The notes beneath the pieces were generated by a model that saw nothing but the letters and a program-made list of their open reading frames with translations, was not told where the DNA came from and ran no database searches. From Nocardiopsis sp. N85 (GTDB taxonomy: Bacteria; Actinomycetota; Actinomycetes; Streptosporangiales; Streptosporangiaceae): a stretch of 64,000 nucleotides of DNA. A program made the position numbers and the translations under genes. Shown piece by piece: positions 1 to 8,600 of the stretch. Location: the NCBI RefSeq assembly GCF_028882275.1, contig NZ_JARBUT010000011.1, positions 160,821 through 224,820 on the forward strand, read 5' to 3'. How positions within the stretch are numbered: the stretch's first letter is position 1; every line of letters begins with the position of its first letter.

Positions 1-2
1 TG

Positions 3-1085
3 GTCGGCACCGAGGAGGAGGGTGGCGTCATCCACCCCGACGAGCTGTGGTCCTGCACCAACTGCGGCGCCTGTGTCGAGCAGTGCCCGGTGGACATCGA
101 GCACATCGACCACATCCTCGACATGCGCCGCTACCAGGTCATGGTCGAGTCCAACTTCCCGTCCGAGGCCAACACCCTCCTGAAGAACCTGGAGAACAAG
201 GCCAATCCGTGGGGCATGTCCGAGGACAAGCGCATGGACTGGATCGAGGAGCTGGCCTCCCAGGAGAACCCGGTCGAGGTGCGGGTCGTCGACGACAAGC
301 TCGACGCGGACACCGAGTACCTGTTCTGGGTCGGTTGCGCCGGCGCCCTGGAGGACCGCGCCAAGAAGACCACCAAGGCCATCGCCGAACTCCTGGACAT
401 CGCGGGCGTCAAGTTCGCCGTCCTGGGCGGCATGGAGGCGTGCACCGGTGACCCGGCCCGCCGCCTGGGCATGGAGTACGTCTTCCAGATGCTGGCCCAG
501 CAGAACGTCGAGACCCTCAACGAGGCCGGCGTCACCAAGATCGTGGCCGGCTGCCCGCACTGCTTCAACACCCTCGCCAACGAGTACCCGCAGCTCGGCG
601 GTACCTACGAGGTCGTCCACCACAGCCAGCTGCTGGCCAAGCTGGTGGACGAGGGCAGGCTGACCCCCGTCGAGTCCATCGACGAGAACATCACCTACCA
701 CGACCCCTGCTTCCTGGGCCGCCACAACAAGGTGTACACGCCTCCGCGCGACATCATGGCGAAGGTGCCCGGCGTCAAGACGCAGGAGATGCACCGCCAC
801 AAGGAACGGGGCTTCTGCTGTGGCGCCGGTGGCGCCCGCATGTGGATGGAGGAGCGGATCGGCAAGCGCATCAACACCGAGCGGGTGGACGAGGCGCTGA
901 CGACCAACCCCGACACCGTGTCCACCGCGTGCCCGTTCTGCCAGGTCATGCTCGGCGACGCGATCAACGAGAAGAAGTCGCAGGGCGAGGCGAAGGAGAC
1001 CCTGGAGGTCGTCGACGTCTCCCAGCTGCTGCTGCGCTCCATCAAGGGCGACAAGCCCCAGAAGGCGGAGCCCGCCGACGCCTAG
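3..1085 (+). CDS. Fe-S cluster oxidoreductase, C-terminal part (5' end outside window)
   Basis: The reading frame is open from the window edge, so only the C-terminal 360 residues are seen. It begins with a ferredoxin-type 4Fe-4S motif (CTNCGACVEQCP, about residues 18-29 of the visible part). Two Cys-rich CCG-type domains follow, with WVGCAGA, GCPHCFNT, CFLGRHN, GFCCGAGG and ACPFCQVM. This is the layout of the heterodisulfide reductase D/GlpC-like Fe-S oxidoreductases, which in actinobacteria usually carry an N-terminal membrane domain lying outside this window. The role would be electron transfer to or from a membrane quinone or thiol acceptor; the substrate cannot be read from the sequence. 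A strong hairpin follows the stop. Family is certain, exact reaction unknown. Confidence 0.9.
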   Translation, partial: VGTEEEGGVIHPDELWSCTNCGACVEQCPVDIEHIDHILDMRRYQVMVESNFPSEANTLLKNLENKANPWGMSEDKRMDWIEELASQENPVEVRVVDDKLDADTEYLFWVGCAGALEDRAKKTTKAIAELLDIAGVKFAVLGGMEACTGDPARRLGMEYVFQMLAQQNVETLNEAGVTKIVAGCPHCFNTLANEYPQLGGTYEVVHHSQLLAKLVDEGRLTPVESIDENITYHDPCFLGRHNKVYTPPRDIMAKVPGVKTQEMHRHKERGFCCGAGGARMWMEERIGKRINTERVDEALTTNPDTVSTACPFCQVMLGDAINEKKSQGEAKETLEVVDVSQLLLRSIKGDKPQKAEPADA

Positions 1086-1114
1086 TCCACCTCCACGAGG
1101 GGGAACCCTGTCCC

Positions 1115-1148
1115 GAGGGGCCGGTCACCGTGCGGTGACCGGCCCCTC
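1115..1148. terminator. bidirectional terminator hairpin
   Basis: A perfect 15-bp inverted repeat (1115-1129 with 1134-1148, loop GTGC) lies between the convergent Fe-S protein and DUF998 genes. There is no U-tract, which is usual in high-GC actinobacteria. It overlaps the last codons of the DUF998 gene. Confidence 0.75.
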
Positions 1149-1790
1149 GGCCTTCTCCGACCGCAGCAGGAGCAGGGCCAGTACCGCGATCCAGACGAAT
1201 CCGACCAGCAGGGCCGTCCGCTGGTACAACCCGCCGACGAAGAGCAGCTCCGGGTTCTGCCGGAAGCCGGCGTCCGCCCACAGGAAACAGGCGAAGAACA
1301 CGATCGCGGTGAGCACCGAGTACCCCGCCACGACCGGCCGGCGGTCGCCCAGGGCGCGCAGCGCGAAGAGCACGCAGGCCAACGGGAGCCCGAAGAAGAA
1401 CAGCGTCGACGCCGTGTCGTGCAGGATGCCCGACACGGTGTGGACCGATCCCTCCGGGCTCCCCACGGGGTACCCGCCCACGGGGTCGGCGCGGAACAGT
1501 CCGGAGCCGATCAGACCGATCCCGGACAGGCCCAGCGACCACGGGGTGGGTCCGGCCCGCCCGGTCCGGTTCAGCTCCCGCCACGCGCCGACCGCGAACG
1601 CCGTCAGCAGCGCCCCGGTGATCAGGAAGTTCGTCACCTGGACCCCGCCCGCGCCGGTGAGCACCAGCGAGTCGACCGGATGACGCATGGGGGAGTAGCC
1701 CGGACGCAGGGCGCCCGCGAGGGTGGCCACCGCCAGGAAGAGGGGGCCGGCGGCGACCCCGCACCACAGGAGCGCGCGGTTGGGTGACAT
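1125..1790 (-). CDS. DUF998 family membrane protein
   Basis: A 221-residue protein with about six hydrophobic segments, including FLAVATLAG near the N terminus, FLITGALLTAFAVGAW, LFFFGLPLACVLFALRAL and WIAVLALLLLRSE. The pattern, with conserved PVDSL and GLFRADP turns, matches the actinobacterial DUF998 family, whose function is unknown. The open frame allows two ATGs, at 1796 and 1790. I prefer 1790 because a GAAGGA ribosome site sits 5 bases before it, whereas the first ATG overlaps that site. The gene is convergent with the upstream Fe-S gene and monocistronic as far as can be seen. Confidence 0.8.
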   Translation of the reverse strand: MSPNRALLWCGVAAGPLFLAVATLAGALRPGYSPMRHPVDSLVLTGAGGVQVTNFLITGALLTAFAVGAWRELNRTGRAGPTPWSLGLSGIGLIGSGLFRADPVGGYPVGSPEGSVHTVSGILHDTASTLFFFGLPLACVLFALRALGDRRPVVAGYSVLTAIVFFACFLWADAGFRQNPELLFVGGLYQRTALLVGFVWIAVLALLLLRSEKAEGPVTAR

Positions 1791-1796
1791 GGACAT

Positions 1797-2399
1797 CCTT
1801 CGTCGTCGTAGGTGGTGACAACGATAGATTCCGCGCGGAGGGCCCGGAAAGGTCGCCGGTGGCCGGGTCCGGTCGGACGCGCCGTTCCCGTGAGGGGGAC
1901 ATCGGCGCCCGGAACGCGGTGGAGCCCGGTCACCTCACATAACGGTCGGTTTACGGGACCTCGGACGACGGGCCCGTATATCCGCGGTCGGGGAAAGGCC
2001 GGAAACCGTGCGGCCGCTACGTCGGAGCCGGCCCTTTGGGTGGATGGAAGCGGGTTTCCGGGTGTTCCTCCCACGTGTTTTCACCAGGGAAATCGACCTT
2101 TGGACGTTGCTTCCCGAGAAAAGATCATCCGAGATGACACTTCCATTGGATGAAACTTCTCCGGGAATGGCGTTCGCTCCCCGCGGTCTCCGCTTTTCGT
2201 GTAGAACTCTTACCAGCACCCCCTGAGGACGCCGAGCGTCTCCTCGGGGTGCTGCCGCCCGCACGCGGTGAGGAAGGGGCGTGTGCGGGCGGCACCCCGC
2301 GCATATGACATCCGTCATCGTCGGCACCGGTGGATTCCCACATCGAAGCGGTGACAACGGCGTCTGTGGCCGGAGCTCCGATTCCGCGAATCTGGAGCC
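1797..2399. other. 603-base region without a supported gene
   Basis: No frame has convincing coding character. The part from about 2060 to 2210 is AT-richer and probably holds the promoter of the ABC exporter operon. It is followed by two adjacent stem-loops (2215-2294, listed separately), then about 105 bases to the ATG at 2400. Confidence 0.6.
2215..2294 (+). promoter_or_regulatory. two tandem stem-loops in the leader of the ABC exporter operon
   Basis: The first hairpin pairs AGCACCCC at 2215 with GGGGTGCT ending at 2253, with a further GAGGA/TCCTC helix inside. The second pairs TGCCGCCCGCAC (2253-2264) with GTGCGGGCGGCA (2283-2294), 12 bp and perfect. They abut each other and precede the exporter start by about 105 bases. 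A terminator, an attenuator or an antibiotic-responsive leader would all fit. The structure is seen; the role is inferred. Confidence 0.5.
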
Positions 2400-3389
2400 A
2401 TGACGACGACGCACACCGAACTCCCCAGCGACCGTCCCACCGCCGACGAGCCGGCGGTGGTGGTCCGCGATCTGCGCCGGCACTACGGCGACTTCGAGGC
2501 GGTCAAGGGCATCTCCTTCGACATCCGCCCCGGCGAACTGTTCGCCCTCCTCGGTACCAACGGGGCCGGCAAGACCACCACCATCGAGACCCTCGAAGGT
2601 TTCTGGCGGCCCACCTCCGGAACGGTGCGGGTGTTCGGGACCGACCCCTACGACCAGCCCCCCGCCCTGCGCGGCCGCACCGGCGCGGTCCTCCAGGGCA
2701 ACGGCCTCATGGAGGACCTCACCGTCCGGGAGTCCATCACCCTCACCCACGACCTGACCGCGGAGCCGCGCGACGTCGACGAGATCCTGGACCTGGTGGA
2801 CCTGGGGGACAAGGCCGGGATCGCCATCCGTCAGCTCTCCGGCGGCCAGAAGCGCCGGCTCATCCTCGCCCAGAGCCTCATCGCCCGGCCCGAGGTCCTC
2901 TACCTCGACGAGCCCACCACCGGGATGGACCCCGAGGCCAGGCACACCACCTGGCGCATCATCTCCGAACTGAAGAGCCGCGGCGTCGCCGTCCTGCTCA
3001 CCACGCACTACCTGGAGGAGGCCGAGCGGCTCGCCGACCGGCTCGCCATCATGCACCGCGGCGAGATCCGGGTCGAGGGGACCCTGGCGGGAGTGCTCGC
3101 CACCTGGGGCGACCGCATCGGGTTCCTGATGCCCGAGGAGATCGGCACCGACGACCTTCCCGCGTTCCCCGACAGCACCGTCGGTGTGCGGACCCGCGAC
3201 GGCCGGCTGTGGGCCACCTACACGGTCACCGGGGCGGACGTCGCCGAACGGGGCCACCGGGTGGTCGCCGCCCTCGTCGCCTGGGCCGCCGAGCGCGGCG
3301 TCGTCCTACGCCACCTCCAGGTGCGCGGCGCCTCCCTGGAGGACGTCTTCCTCCAGGTCGCCGGCGCCACCGACCTGGCCGCGGACTGA
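2400..3389 (+). CDS. ABC transporter ATP-binding protein (DrrA-like)
   Basis: A 329-residue ATPase that powers the adjacent membrane permease, most likely for export of a drug, lipid or peptide. Walker A GTNGAGKTT is at residues 52-60, the signature LSGGQKRR at 146-153, Walker B VLYLDE at 166-171, and the H-loop in TTHYLEEAE near 203. The C-terminal 80 residues (ending GASLEDVFLQVAG) are the extension usual in DrrA/CcmA/NatA-type subunits. The ATG at 2400 is kept because the family N terminus fits; no strong ribosome site precedes it. The permease gene follows after 46 bases, and a two-gene sensor kinase unit lies downstream, which suggests envelope-stress or drug-responsive control. Confidence 0.92.
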   Translation: MTTTHTELPSDRPTADEPAVVVRDLRRHYGDFEAVKGISFDIRPGELFALLGTNGAGKTTTIETLEGFWRPTSGTVRVFGTDPYDQPPALRGRTGAVLQGNGLMEDLTVRESITLTHDLTAEPRDVDEILDLVDLGDKAGIAIRQLSGGQKRRLILAQSLIARPEVLYLDEPTTGMDPEARHTTWRIISELKSRGVAVLLTTHYLEEAERLADRLAIMHRGEIRVEGTLAGVLATWGDRIGFLMPEEIGTDDLPAFPDSTVGVRTRDGRLWATYTVTGADVAERGHRVVAALVAWAAERGVVLRHLQVRGASLEDVFLQVAGATDLAAD

Positions 3390-3435
3390 CCCGCCCACCG
3401 CCATCCGACCCTCTTCTTCCCCCTTGGAGCACCCC

Positions 3436-4284
3436 ATGAGCACCGCGACCACCGAGCCCACCACCCGGGCCGCCGCCCGACCCGTCATGAGCCCGCTACG
3501 TCAGACCCTGCGCCTGACCCGCACCGAGTTCACCCTCTTCATGCGGTACAAGACCGCCTGGATGTTCCTCGGTCTGGCGGTGTTCATGTTCCTCGTGCCG
3601 CTGAACATGCCGGGCGACCCCGTCGTCGGTGACATCACCACCGCCGACCTCGCCCTGATCGCGGCGCTGGGCAGCGTCGGCCTGATCATCGGCATCGGTC
3701 ACCCCTCGAACGTGTTCACCGCCCGCCGCGAGTCCCTGGTGCTCAAGCAGATGCGGGTGAGCGGCGTACCGAGGAGCGCGCTCTTCGGGTCCATCACCCT
3801 GATGGTGGTCCTGATGTCCCTGGCCATCTCCGTCCTGGGCGTCGTCATGCTGGCCGTCGTCTCCGGCGCGCTGCCGAAGGACCCCGTCATGCTGCTGCTG
3901 TCGGTCCTGCTCAGCGCCGTCTCCATGAGCTTCCTGGGCCTGCTCATCACCCCGCTGGCGCGCACCGCGGAATCCGCCCAGATGACCGCGATGGTCCCGA
4001 TGATGTTCCTGCTGTTCACCGGTGGCAACATCATCCCGACCGGCATGTTCCCCGACCGGGTCGTCAACATGCTCGGCTACCTGCCCACCGCCGCCGCCGG
4101 GCGCCTCGCCCAGGCCTCCTACACGGGCTACGACGTCTTCTCCGGGTACGAGTCCGCCACCCCCGCCGGGATCCTGGAGCTGTGGGTCGCCGCCCTGCCC
4201 ACCATCGGTATCCTGCTCGCCTGGAGCGCCCTGTTCCTCGTGCTGACGGTCCGCTACTTCCGCTGGGACCCCCGTCAGCCCTGA
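3436..4284 (+). CDS. ABC-2 type permease (DrrB-like)
   Basis: A 282-residue integral membrane protein with about six transmembrane segments: WMFLGLAVFMFLVP, LALIAALGSVGLIIGIG, TLMVVLMSLAISVLGVVM, LLLSVLLSAVSMSFLG, AMVPMMFLLFTGGNIIP and LPTIGILLAWSALFLVL. The order and the GNIIPTGMFPD loop fit ABC-2 permeases of the DrrB/NatB type. GGAG lies 7 bases before the ATG at 3436. It forms the export channel with the ATPase encoded just upstream. The substrate is unknown. Confidence 0.9.
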   Translation: MSTATTEPTTRAAARPVMSPLRQTLRLTRTEFTLFMRYKTAWMFLGLAVFMFLVPLNMPGDPVVGDITTADLALIAALGSVGLIIGIGHPSNVFTARRESLVLKQMRVSGVPRSALFGSITLMVVLMSLAISVLGVVMLAVVSGALPKDPVMLLLSVLLSAVSMSFLGLLITPLARTAESAQMTAMVPMMFLLFTGGNIIPTGMFPDRVVNMLGYLPTAAAGRLAQASYTGYDVFSGYESATPAGILELWVAALPTIGILLAWSALFLVLTVRYFRWDPRQP

Positions 4285-4321
4285 CCGGACGGGCGGCGCC
4301 CCGACCCACCGCCGCGGAACC

Positions 4322-4345
4322 CGCCCGCCCCGCCCGGGGCGGGCG
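4322..4345 (+). terminator. hairpin between exporter and sensor kinase genes
   Basis: A perfect 10-bp stem (CGCCCGCCCC with GGGGCGGGCG, loop GCCC) lies in the 87-base gap after the permease gene. It may end or dampen exporter transcription before the kinase pair. Confidence 0.55.
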
Positions 4346-4371
4346 TTCCCCGATCAGGAAGATCCGACCAG

Positions 4372-5562
4372 ATGAACGAGGGCGGTGCGACCCACGGCGC
4401 CGATCGGCGCCGCGACCTGCGCAGGGCACGCCTGATCACCGCTTCCTCCGTGTTCACCGCCGTGATGGTGATCCTCCTGTCACCGGGGATCGACCTGATC
4501 CACGCCTACGTGAACGGCCGTCCGCTCTGGATGCCGATCACCTCCCTGCTCCTCTTCGCGGCCGTCGCGGCGGCCACGGTGTCCCCCCTGCTCGCCCGCC
4601 TGCGCGGACACGGCGATCCCGGTGGGCGCCGGTACCTCGTGATCGTGGTCCTGGCCTGCGCGGGTGCGGGGGCCATCCGGGTCGAGAGCCACGCGATGCT
4701 GGCCCTGGCCTCGTGGTGGGCCGTGATGTTCCACCTCTACCGGGACCGGTGGCGCAGGGACGTCGGCACGCTGTGGGTCGTTCTGCTGCCGTGGATCGCC
4801 TGGCCGTTCCTGTACCGGGAGACCCCGGTCGAGGCGTTCCCGGTGATCTGGCTGATGGCCGTGGTCTACGGAGGACTCCTCTCCCTGGGCTTCGTCGTCA
4901 CCTTCTGGCTGTGGGACATCCTCCGGGAGGCCGTCTCCGCGCGGGAGACCAAGGCCCGGCTCGCCGTGTCCGAGGAACGCCTGCGGTTCTCCCGGGACCT
5001 CCAGGACCTGCTGGGCCAGGACCTGTCCCTGCTCGCCACCCGGGCCGCGCGTGCGGCGCGGGCGGTCTCCCACGCCCCGGGGCTCGCCAAGGACGAGGCC
5101 GCCGAGGTCCACGCGCTGGCCCGGGACGCGCTGCGGCGGGTGCGTTCGGCGGTCAGCGGCTACCGGGAACTGGACCTGGCCGAGGAGGTCCGCTCGGTCA
5201 CCGCGGTGCTGGCGGCCGACGGAACCCGGGCCACCGTGACCGGCCTGGCCGACCTCGACCCCTCTCCGGCGGAGGCCTCCCTGGCCGCGTGGGTGGTGCG
5301 CGAGGGCGGTACCAACGTGGTGCGGCACAGCGACGCCACCCGGTGCCGCATCGCCTTCTCCCGGGACCCGGACACGGGGGGAGTCGTGGTGGAGGTGACC
5401 AACGACCGGGCCGGCGCGGGAACCGGGGAGGGGCCCGTCTCCGGTGGCGGGCTGCTCGACCGGGTGCGGCGGGAGGGTGGCACACTGTCGTCGGCGCGGA
5501 CGGAGGGCGGCGGTTTCCTCCTGCGCGCGAACCTTCCCCCCGACACCGAGGAGACGCGTTGA
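4372..5562 (+). CDS. DesK/NarL-type sensor kinase homologue lacking the phospho-histidine
   Basis: A 396-residue membrane protein with about five hydrophobic segments in residues 20-185, then a HisKA_3 dimerisation segment and an HATPase-like domain. In this family the H-box reads R-D-x-H-D-x-x-G-H; here it is SRDLQDLLGQ, so the phospho-accepting His is Gln211 (codon CAG at 5002-5004) and the second His is Gln as well. The N-box EGGTNVVRHSDAT is retained, but the glycine-rich end (SGGGLLDRV) is short and altered. The gene overlaps the next one, an intact paralogue, by 4 bases (TTGA). It may therefore be a non-catalytic partner in a heterodimer. AGGAAG precedes the ATG. No response regulator gene is nearby. 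Confidence 0.85.
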   Translation: MNEGGATHGADRRRDLRRARLITASSVFTAVMVILLSPGIDLIHAYVNGRPLWMPITSLLLFAAVAAATVSPLLARLRGHGDPGGRRYLVIVVLACAGAGAIRVESHAMLALASWWAVMFHLYRDRWRRDVGTLWVVLLPWIAWPFLYRETPVEAFPVIWLMAVVYGGLLSLGFVVTFWLWDILREAVSARETKARLAVSEERLRFSRDLQDLLGQDLSLLATRAARAARAVSHAPGLAKDEAAEVHALARDALRRVRSAVSGYRELDLAEEVRSVTAVLAADGTRATVTGLADLDPSPAEASLAAWVVREGGTNVVRHSDATRCRIAFSRDPDTGGVVVEVTNDRAGAGTGEGPVSGGGLLDRVRREGGTLSSARTEGGGFLLRANLPPDTEETR

Positions 5563-6755
5563 GCCCCCGGGCCGAGCACGACGACCCCTCCGAGGAGACG
5601 GCGAACGATCGCCGCATGCGCGTCGTGCGCCTGGTGATCATGTCCTCGATGGGCATCGTGGTGCTGGTCATGCTGGGCATCCCCCTGCTCGAACTCGCCC
5701 TCGGCGGACCGGGGTACGTCCTGTGGCGTTCCCTCGCGGCCGAGGCCACCGTCCTGCCCATGAGCCTGCTCCTCCTGATCCTGCTACGGGATCGGATCGA
5801 CGGCCGGCGGATCCCCGACCCCCGGTACTACTGGGGATCGCTCGTCCTGCTCGCGGCCACCGTGCTGTTGCTCCAGGGGCCGATCATGGTCATGGGACTG
5901 ATCGCCTCCTGGTGGGGCGTGGGCGTGTTCACGGCCCCCCGGGAGCGCACCGTCGTCGTCACCCTCGCGTTGGCGGCGGCCCCGTGGCCGCTGATCCTCA
6001 TCGCCGACGACGGCGTCCCCGTCGTCGTCCACCTGTTCCTGTGGGTCGCCGCCATCGTCTGGGCACTGCTCCTGGCCTCGGGATCCATGGCCACCATCTG
6101 GTTGTGGGACATCACCAGGCAGGCCGTCGAGGGCCAGCACGCCCGTGCCCGGCTGGCGGTGACCGAGGAACGGCTGAGATTCTCCCGGGACATGCACGAC
6201 CTGCTCGGACACAGCCTGTCGGCGCTGGCGGTCAAGGCCGAACTGGCGGGCCGGCTCGTCGACCGGGCGCCCGATCGCGCCGAGTCGGAACTGCGCGAGG
6301 TGCACGACCTGGCCCGGGAGGCGCTGCGTCAGGTGCGCTCGGCGGTCAGCGGTTACCGGGAACTGGATCTGGTCGAAGAGGTCGCCTCGGTGCGCGGTGT
6401 CATCGAGACGGCCGGCGCCCGTACCGAGGTCACCGGCCTGGACGTCCTGGGCGGCCTGGAGGAGACCGGCGGTATCGCCGCCCTGGCCGCGTGGGTGGTG
6501 CGCGAGGGCGGCACCAACGTGCTGCGGCACAGCGACGCCACCTGGTGCCGGATCGACTTCTCCCTCATCGAGGACGCGCCCGAGGGCAAAGCCCTGATCG
6601 TGGAGATCTCCAACGACCGGGCCCGCCAGGGCGGCGACGGCATCGGCAACGGTCTGACCGGCCTGTCCGAACGGCTGTCCGCCGTGGGCGGCGGACTGAC
6701 GGCCGCGCGCACCAGGGAGGGTGGGTTCCTGCTGCGCGCCGTCCTGCCCGTGTGA
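5559..6755 (+). CDS. DesK/NarL-type sensor histidine kinase
   Basis: A 398-residue paralogue of the preceding protein with the same layout: several membrane segments (about residues 21-185), HisKA_3 and HATPase_c. The H-box SRDMHDLLGHSLS is intact, with His213 as the phospho-acceptor. The N-box (EGGTNVLRHSDAT) and G-box (GNGLTGLSERL) are present. The start is a TTG at 5559 that overlaps the TGA of the upstream gene, with GAGGAG before it; the first ATG (5617) would remove 19 residues. Stretches such as VRSAVSGYRELDL are identical in both kinases, so they arose by duplication. The cognate regulator is not in the window. Confidence 0.9.
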   Translation: MSPRAEHDDPSEETANDRRMRVVRLVIMSSMGIVVLVMLGIPLLELALGGPGYVLWRSLAAEATVLPMSLLLLILLRDRIDGRRIPDPRYYWGSLVLLAATVLLLQGPIMVMGLIASWWGVGVFTAPRERTVVVTLALAAAPWPLILIADDGVPVVVHLFLWVAAIVWALLLASGSMATIWLWDITRQAVEGQHARARLAVTEERLRFSRDMHDLLGHSLSALAVKAELAGRLVDRAPDRAESELREVHDLAREALRQVRSAVSGYRELDLVEEVASVRGVIETAGARTEVTGLDVLGGLEETGGIAALAAWVVREGGTNVLRHSDATWCRIDFSLIEDAPEGKALIVEISNDRARQGGDGIGNGLTGLSERLSAVGGGLTAARTREGGFLLRAVLPV

Positions 6756-6769
6756 GGTGGGGACGCCGG

Positions 6770-6931
6770 TCAGCCGACCTCGGGGACCAACCCGAGGGCG
6801 CGGTCGAGTTCCTCCATGGCGAGCCGGCGGTCCGCTCGCGCCGCCGCGATGAGCACCTCCGCGTACAACTCGATCTCGTCGAGTGCGACGTGATCGTGGA
6901 GCGGACCGGGCCGATGCGGTTCGTGGGCCAC
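6770..6931 (-). CDS. small conserved-looking protein of 53 residues
   Basis: A short frame read opposite to the kinases. It starts at GTG (6931) directly after an in-frame TGA, so the start is fixed, and ends 15 bases past the kinase stop. The C-terminal half is a clean acidic helix pair (LDEIELYAEVLIAAA, then MEELDRALGLVP), and the composition is that of an ordinary soluble protein, unlike the Arg/Pro-rich shadows around it. The ELY...LIAAA...LDRALG pattern resembles small hypothetical proteins found widely in actinomycetes, as far as I recall; no function is known. GGGGG lies about 8 bases upstream as a weak ribosome site. Confidence 0.65.
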   Translation of the reverse strand: MAHEPHRPGPLHDHVALDEIELYAEVLIAAARADRRLAMEELDRALGLVPEVG

Positions 6932-7658
6932 GCGCGTTCACCCCCGAGAGCGACGAGGTGTCCTGGACGGTGGGGCCCGCCGGGGCATGGCGGTCCGGTC
7001 GGGAGTACCCGGATTCCAGGGTACGCGGGGGTCGCCGGCTCCCGCATGACCCGGGAGGACCAGCACGCGGCTCACCCGATCCGGCCAGGGGGACGGCCCT
7101 CCATCACCCGCTCACCCATCACCCCCGTCACCGCTCGCTCACTCTTCGCCTTCGTGTGGAGGTGGAGCGCGAAGGCGGTGACGACAACGCGGGGCGTACG
7201 GGGACCCCGGCCCGGGGCCGGGGAACCGCGCGCAAGGTGCCGAGCGGTGCGGTGACCGCCGTGTCCGCCTTCGCCCGACGTCGTCCCGGCGGCCCGCTCG
7301 AAGGCGCTCGGTGGGTGACGAACGGGTTCCGGGGTTCGACCCCGGCGAACCGGGCGGGACCCCCTCGGCCGGGCCGGCGTCCACCCCGTTGGCGATCCAC
7401 GGGGCGATGATCTCCCCCGTCACCCCGCCCTGCCCGGTCGTGGGGGTGGTCTTCATCACCCCCACGGCCCATCCGGCCGAGCGACTCCCCGCCGATCCCC
7501 TGATGACGGCGGCGGCGCTGCCGGGCGGGGAGGGCGCGGCTCTTCCGGATCGCCGTCCTCGCCTTCCCCGTCCACCGTTTCTCCCGCCGGGACCCCCGGT
7601 CCCGAGGCGGTCATCGGACCCCGGACCGGATCGGGCCCGATCGGCGTTCGGCGCGTCG
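6932..7658. other. 727-base region without a supported gene
   Basis: All six frames give only Arg/Pro/Gly-rich shadow translations. The one clear structure is a stem-loop at about 7325-7351 (GGTTC and CGGGG pairing with CCCCG and GAACC, small bulge), which superficially resembles a tRNA T-arm but has no tRNA around it. A decayed gene is possible. Confidence 0.5.
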
Positions 7659-8216
7659 TCAGCTCCAGTCGACCCGGGCGTGTTCCCTGGCCAGGCGCGC
7701 GTAATGGACGGGGGTGTACTCCAGGACGGCCCGGTCGTCGTCGTTGAGCTCGCGCACGACCTTGCCGGGGACGCCCGCCCACAGGGTGTTCGGGGGCACG
7801 GTCTTGCCGGGCGGCACGAGTGCGCCGGCGGCGACGAAGGCGCCCCTGCCGACCCGGGCCCCGCCCATGACGATCGCGCCGATGCCGATGAGCGAGCCCT
7901 CCTCGACGATCGCGCCGTGCACCATCGCCCTGTGGCCCAGGCTGACATCGTCGTGCAGCACGACGGGCTGACCGGGGTCGGAGTGCAGGCCGCACTGGTC
8001 CTGGATGTTCACCCGCTCGCCCACGATGATGTCCTCGGTGTCGGCGCGCAGCACCGATCCGTACCAGACGCCGCTGTCGGCGCCCAGGCGGACGCGGCCC
8101 ACCACGACGGCGCCCGGGGCGATCCAGGCGTCGGGGTGGATCTCCGGTGTGCCGAACCCGGCCCGACCGATGCGGGGTCCCTCGTCCGCCCGCCGGCCTT
8201 CGATCCCACTGCCCAT
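7659..8216 (-). CDS. gamma-class carbonic anhydrase / hexapeptide-repeat protein
   Basis: A 185-residue left-handed beta-helix protein built of hexapeptide repeats (for example IAPGAVVVGRVRLG and IGIGAIVMGGARVG). The three metal-binding histidines of gamma-carbonic anhydrases are present: His78 in QDQCGLH, and His95 and His100 in SLGHRAMVHG, together with the RAD motif (57-59). The family hydrates CO2 or binds related small molecules; many actinobacterial members are uncharacterised. The frame is open far upstream, but the ATG at 8216 is chosen because a GGGAGGA ribosome site precedes it and the family N terminus begins just after. Confidence 0.9.
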   Translation of the reverse strand: MGSGIEGRRADEGPRIGRAGFGTPEIHPDAWIAPGAVVVGRVRLGADSGVWYGSVLRADTEDIIVGERVNIQDQCGLHSDPGQPVVLHDDVSLGHRAMVHGAIVEEGSLIGIGAIVMGGARVGRGAFVAAGALVPPGKTVPPNTLWAGVPGKVVRELNDDDRAVLEYTPVHYARLAREHARVDWS

Positions 8217-8600
8217 GTCGTCGTCCTCCCTGTCTGTGGGGTGTGCGTCGACCCCCGTGACGGCGGGGGAGGGAGTGAAGTTGACCGCTCCGCCCCCGCG
8301 CGGGGATGATCGCGCATACCTTAGTAAGAACGTGACCGGAGGCCGCACACCGATGTCCCCTCGGGGACCCTTGACGGGACATCGTGGCGTGTGCCTACCG
8401 TGGTCGTTCGGTCGTCCACAGTGTGACGCTCCGCGCTCGATCGTTCCCCTCGTGCGATCGAGGTCGTGGTGAAAAAGGACACTCGTTGCATGTAACGCTT
8501 TACGCAAAGTTACGGGTGTTCACCGGACAATTGGGTACGGGGCAACTCTCACCTGCTGCGATGTGCAGCCAATGACGGTGTACTAAGACATGAAAGGCAC
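8217..8600. promoter_or_regulatory. divergent intergenic region with an inverted repeat
   Basis: This 384-base region separates the carbonic anhydrase and the DivIVA-like gene and must carry promoters for both. At 8492-8513 it holds an imperfect inverted repeat, GTAA-CG-CTTT-ACGC-AAAG-TTAC, in an AT-richer stretch about 90 bases before the DivIVA-like start. It could be an operator or a promoter element. No gene is seen. Confidence 0.45.

Noticed and set aside
5784..6941. Long minus-strand frame opposite the second sensor kinase
   Set aside because: Its Gly/Asp/Gln/Arg-rich translation is a shadow of the real gene, a common effect at high GC.
7321..7354. T-arm-like sequence (GTTCGA loop in a GC stem), as in a tRNA
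   Set aside because: No anticodon arm, D-arm or matching acceptor strand lies upstream at the needed distance; it is only a stem-loop.
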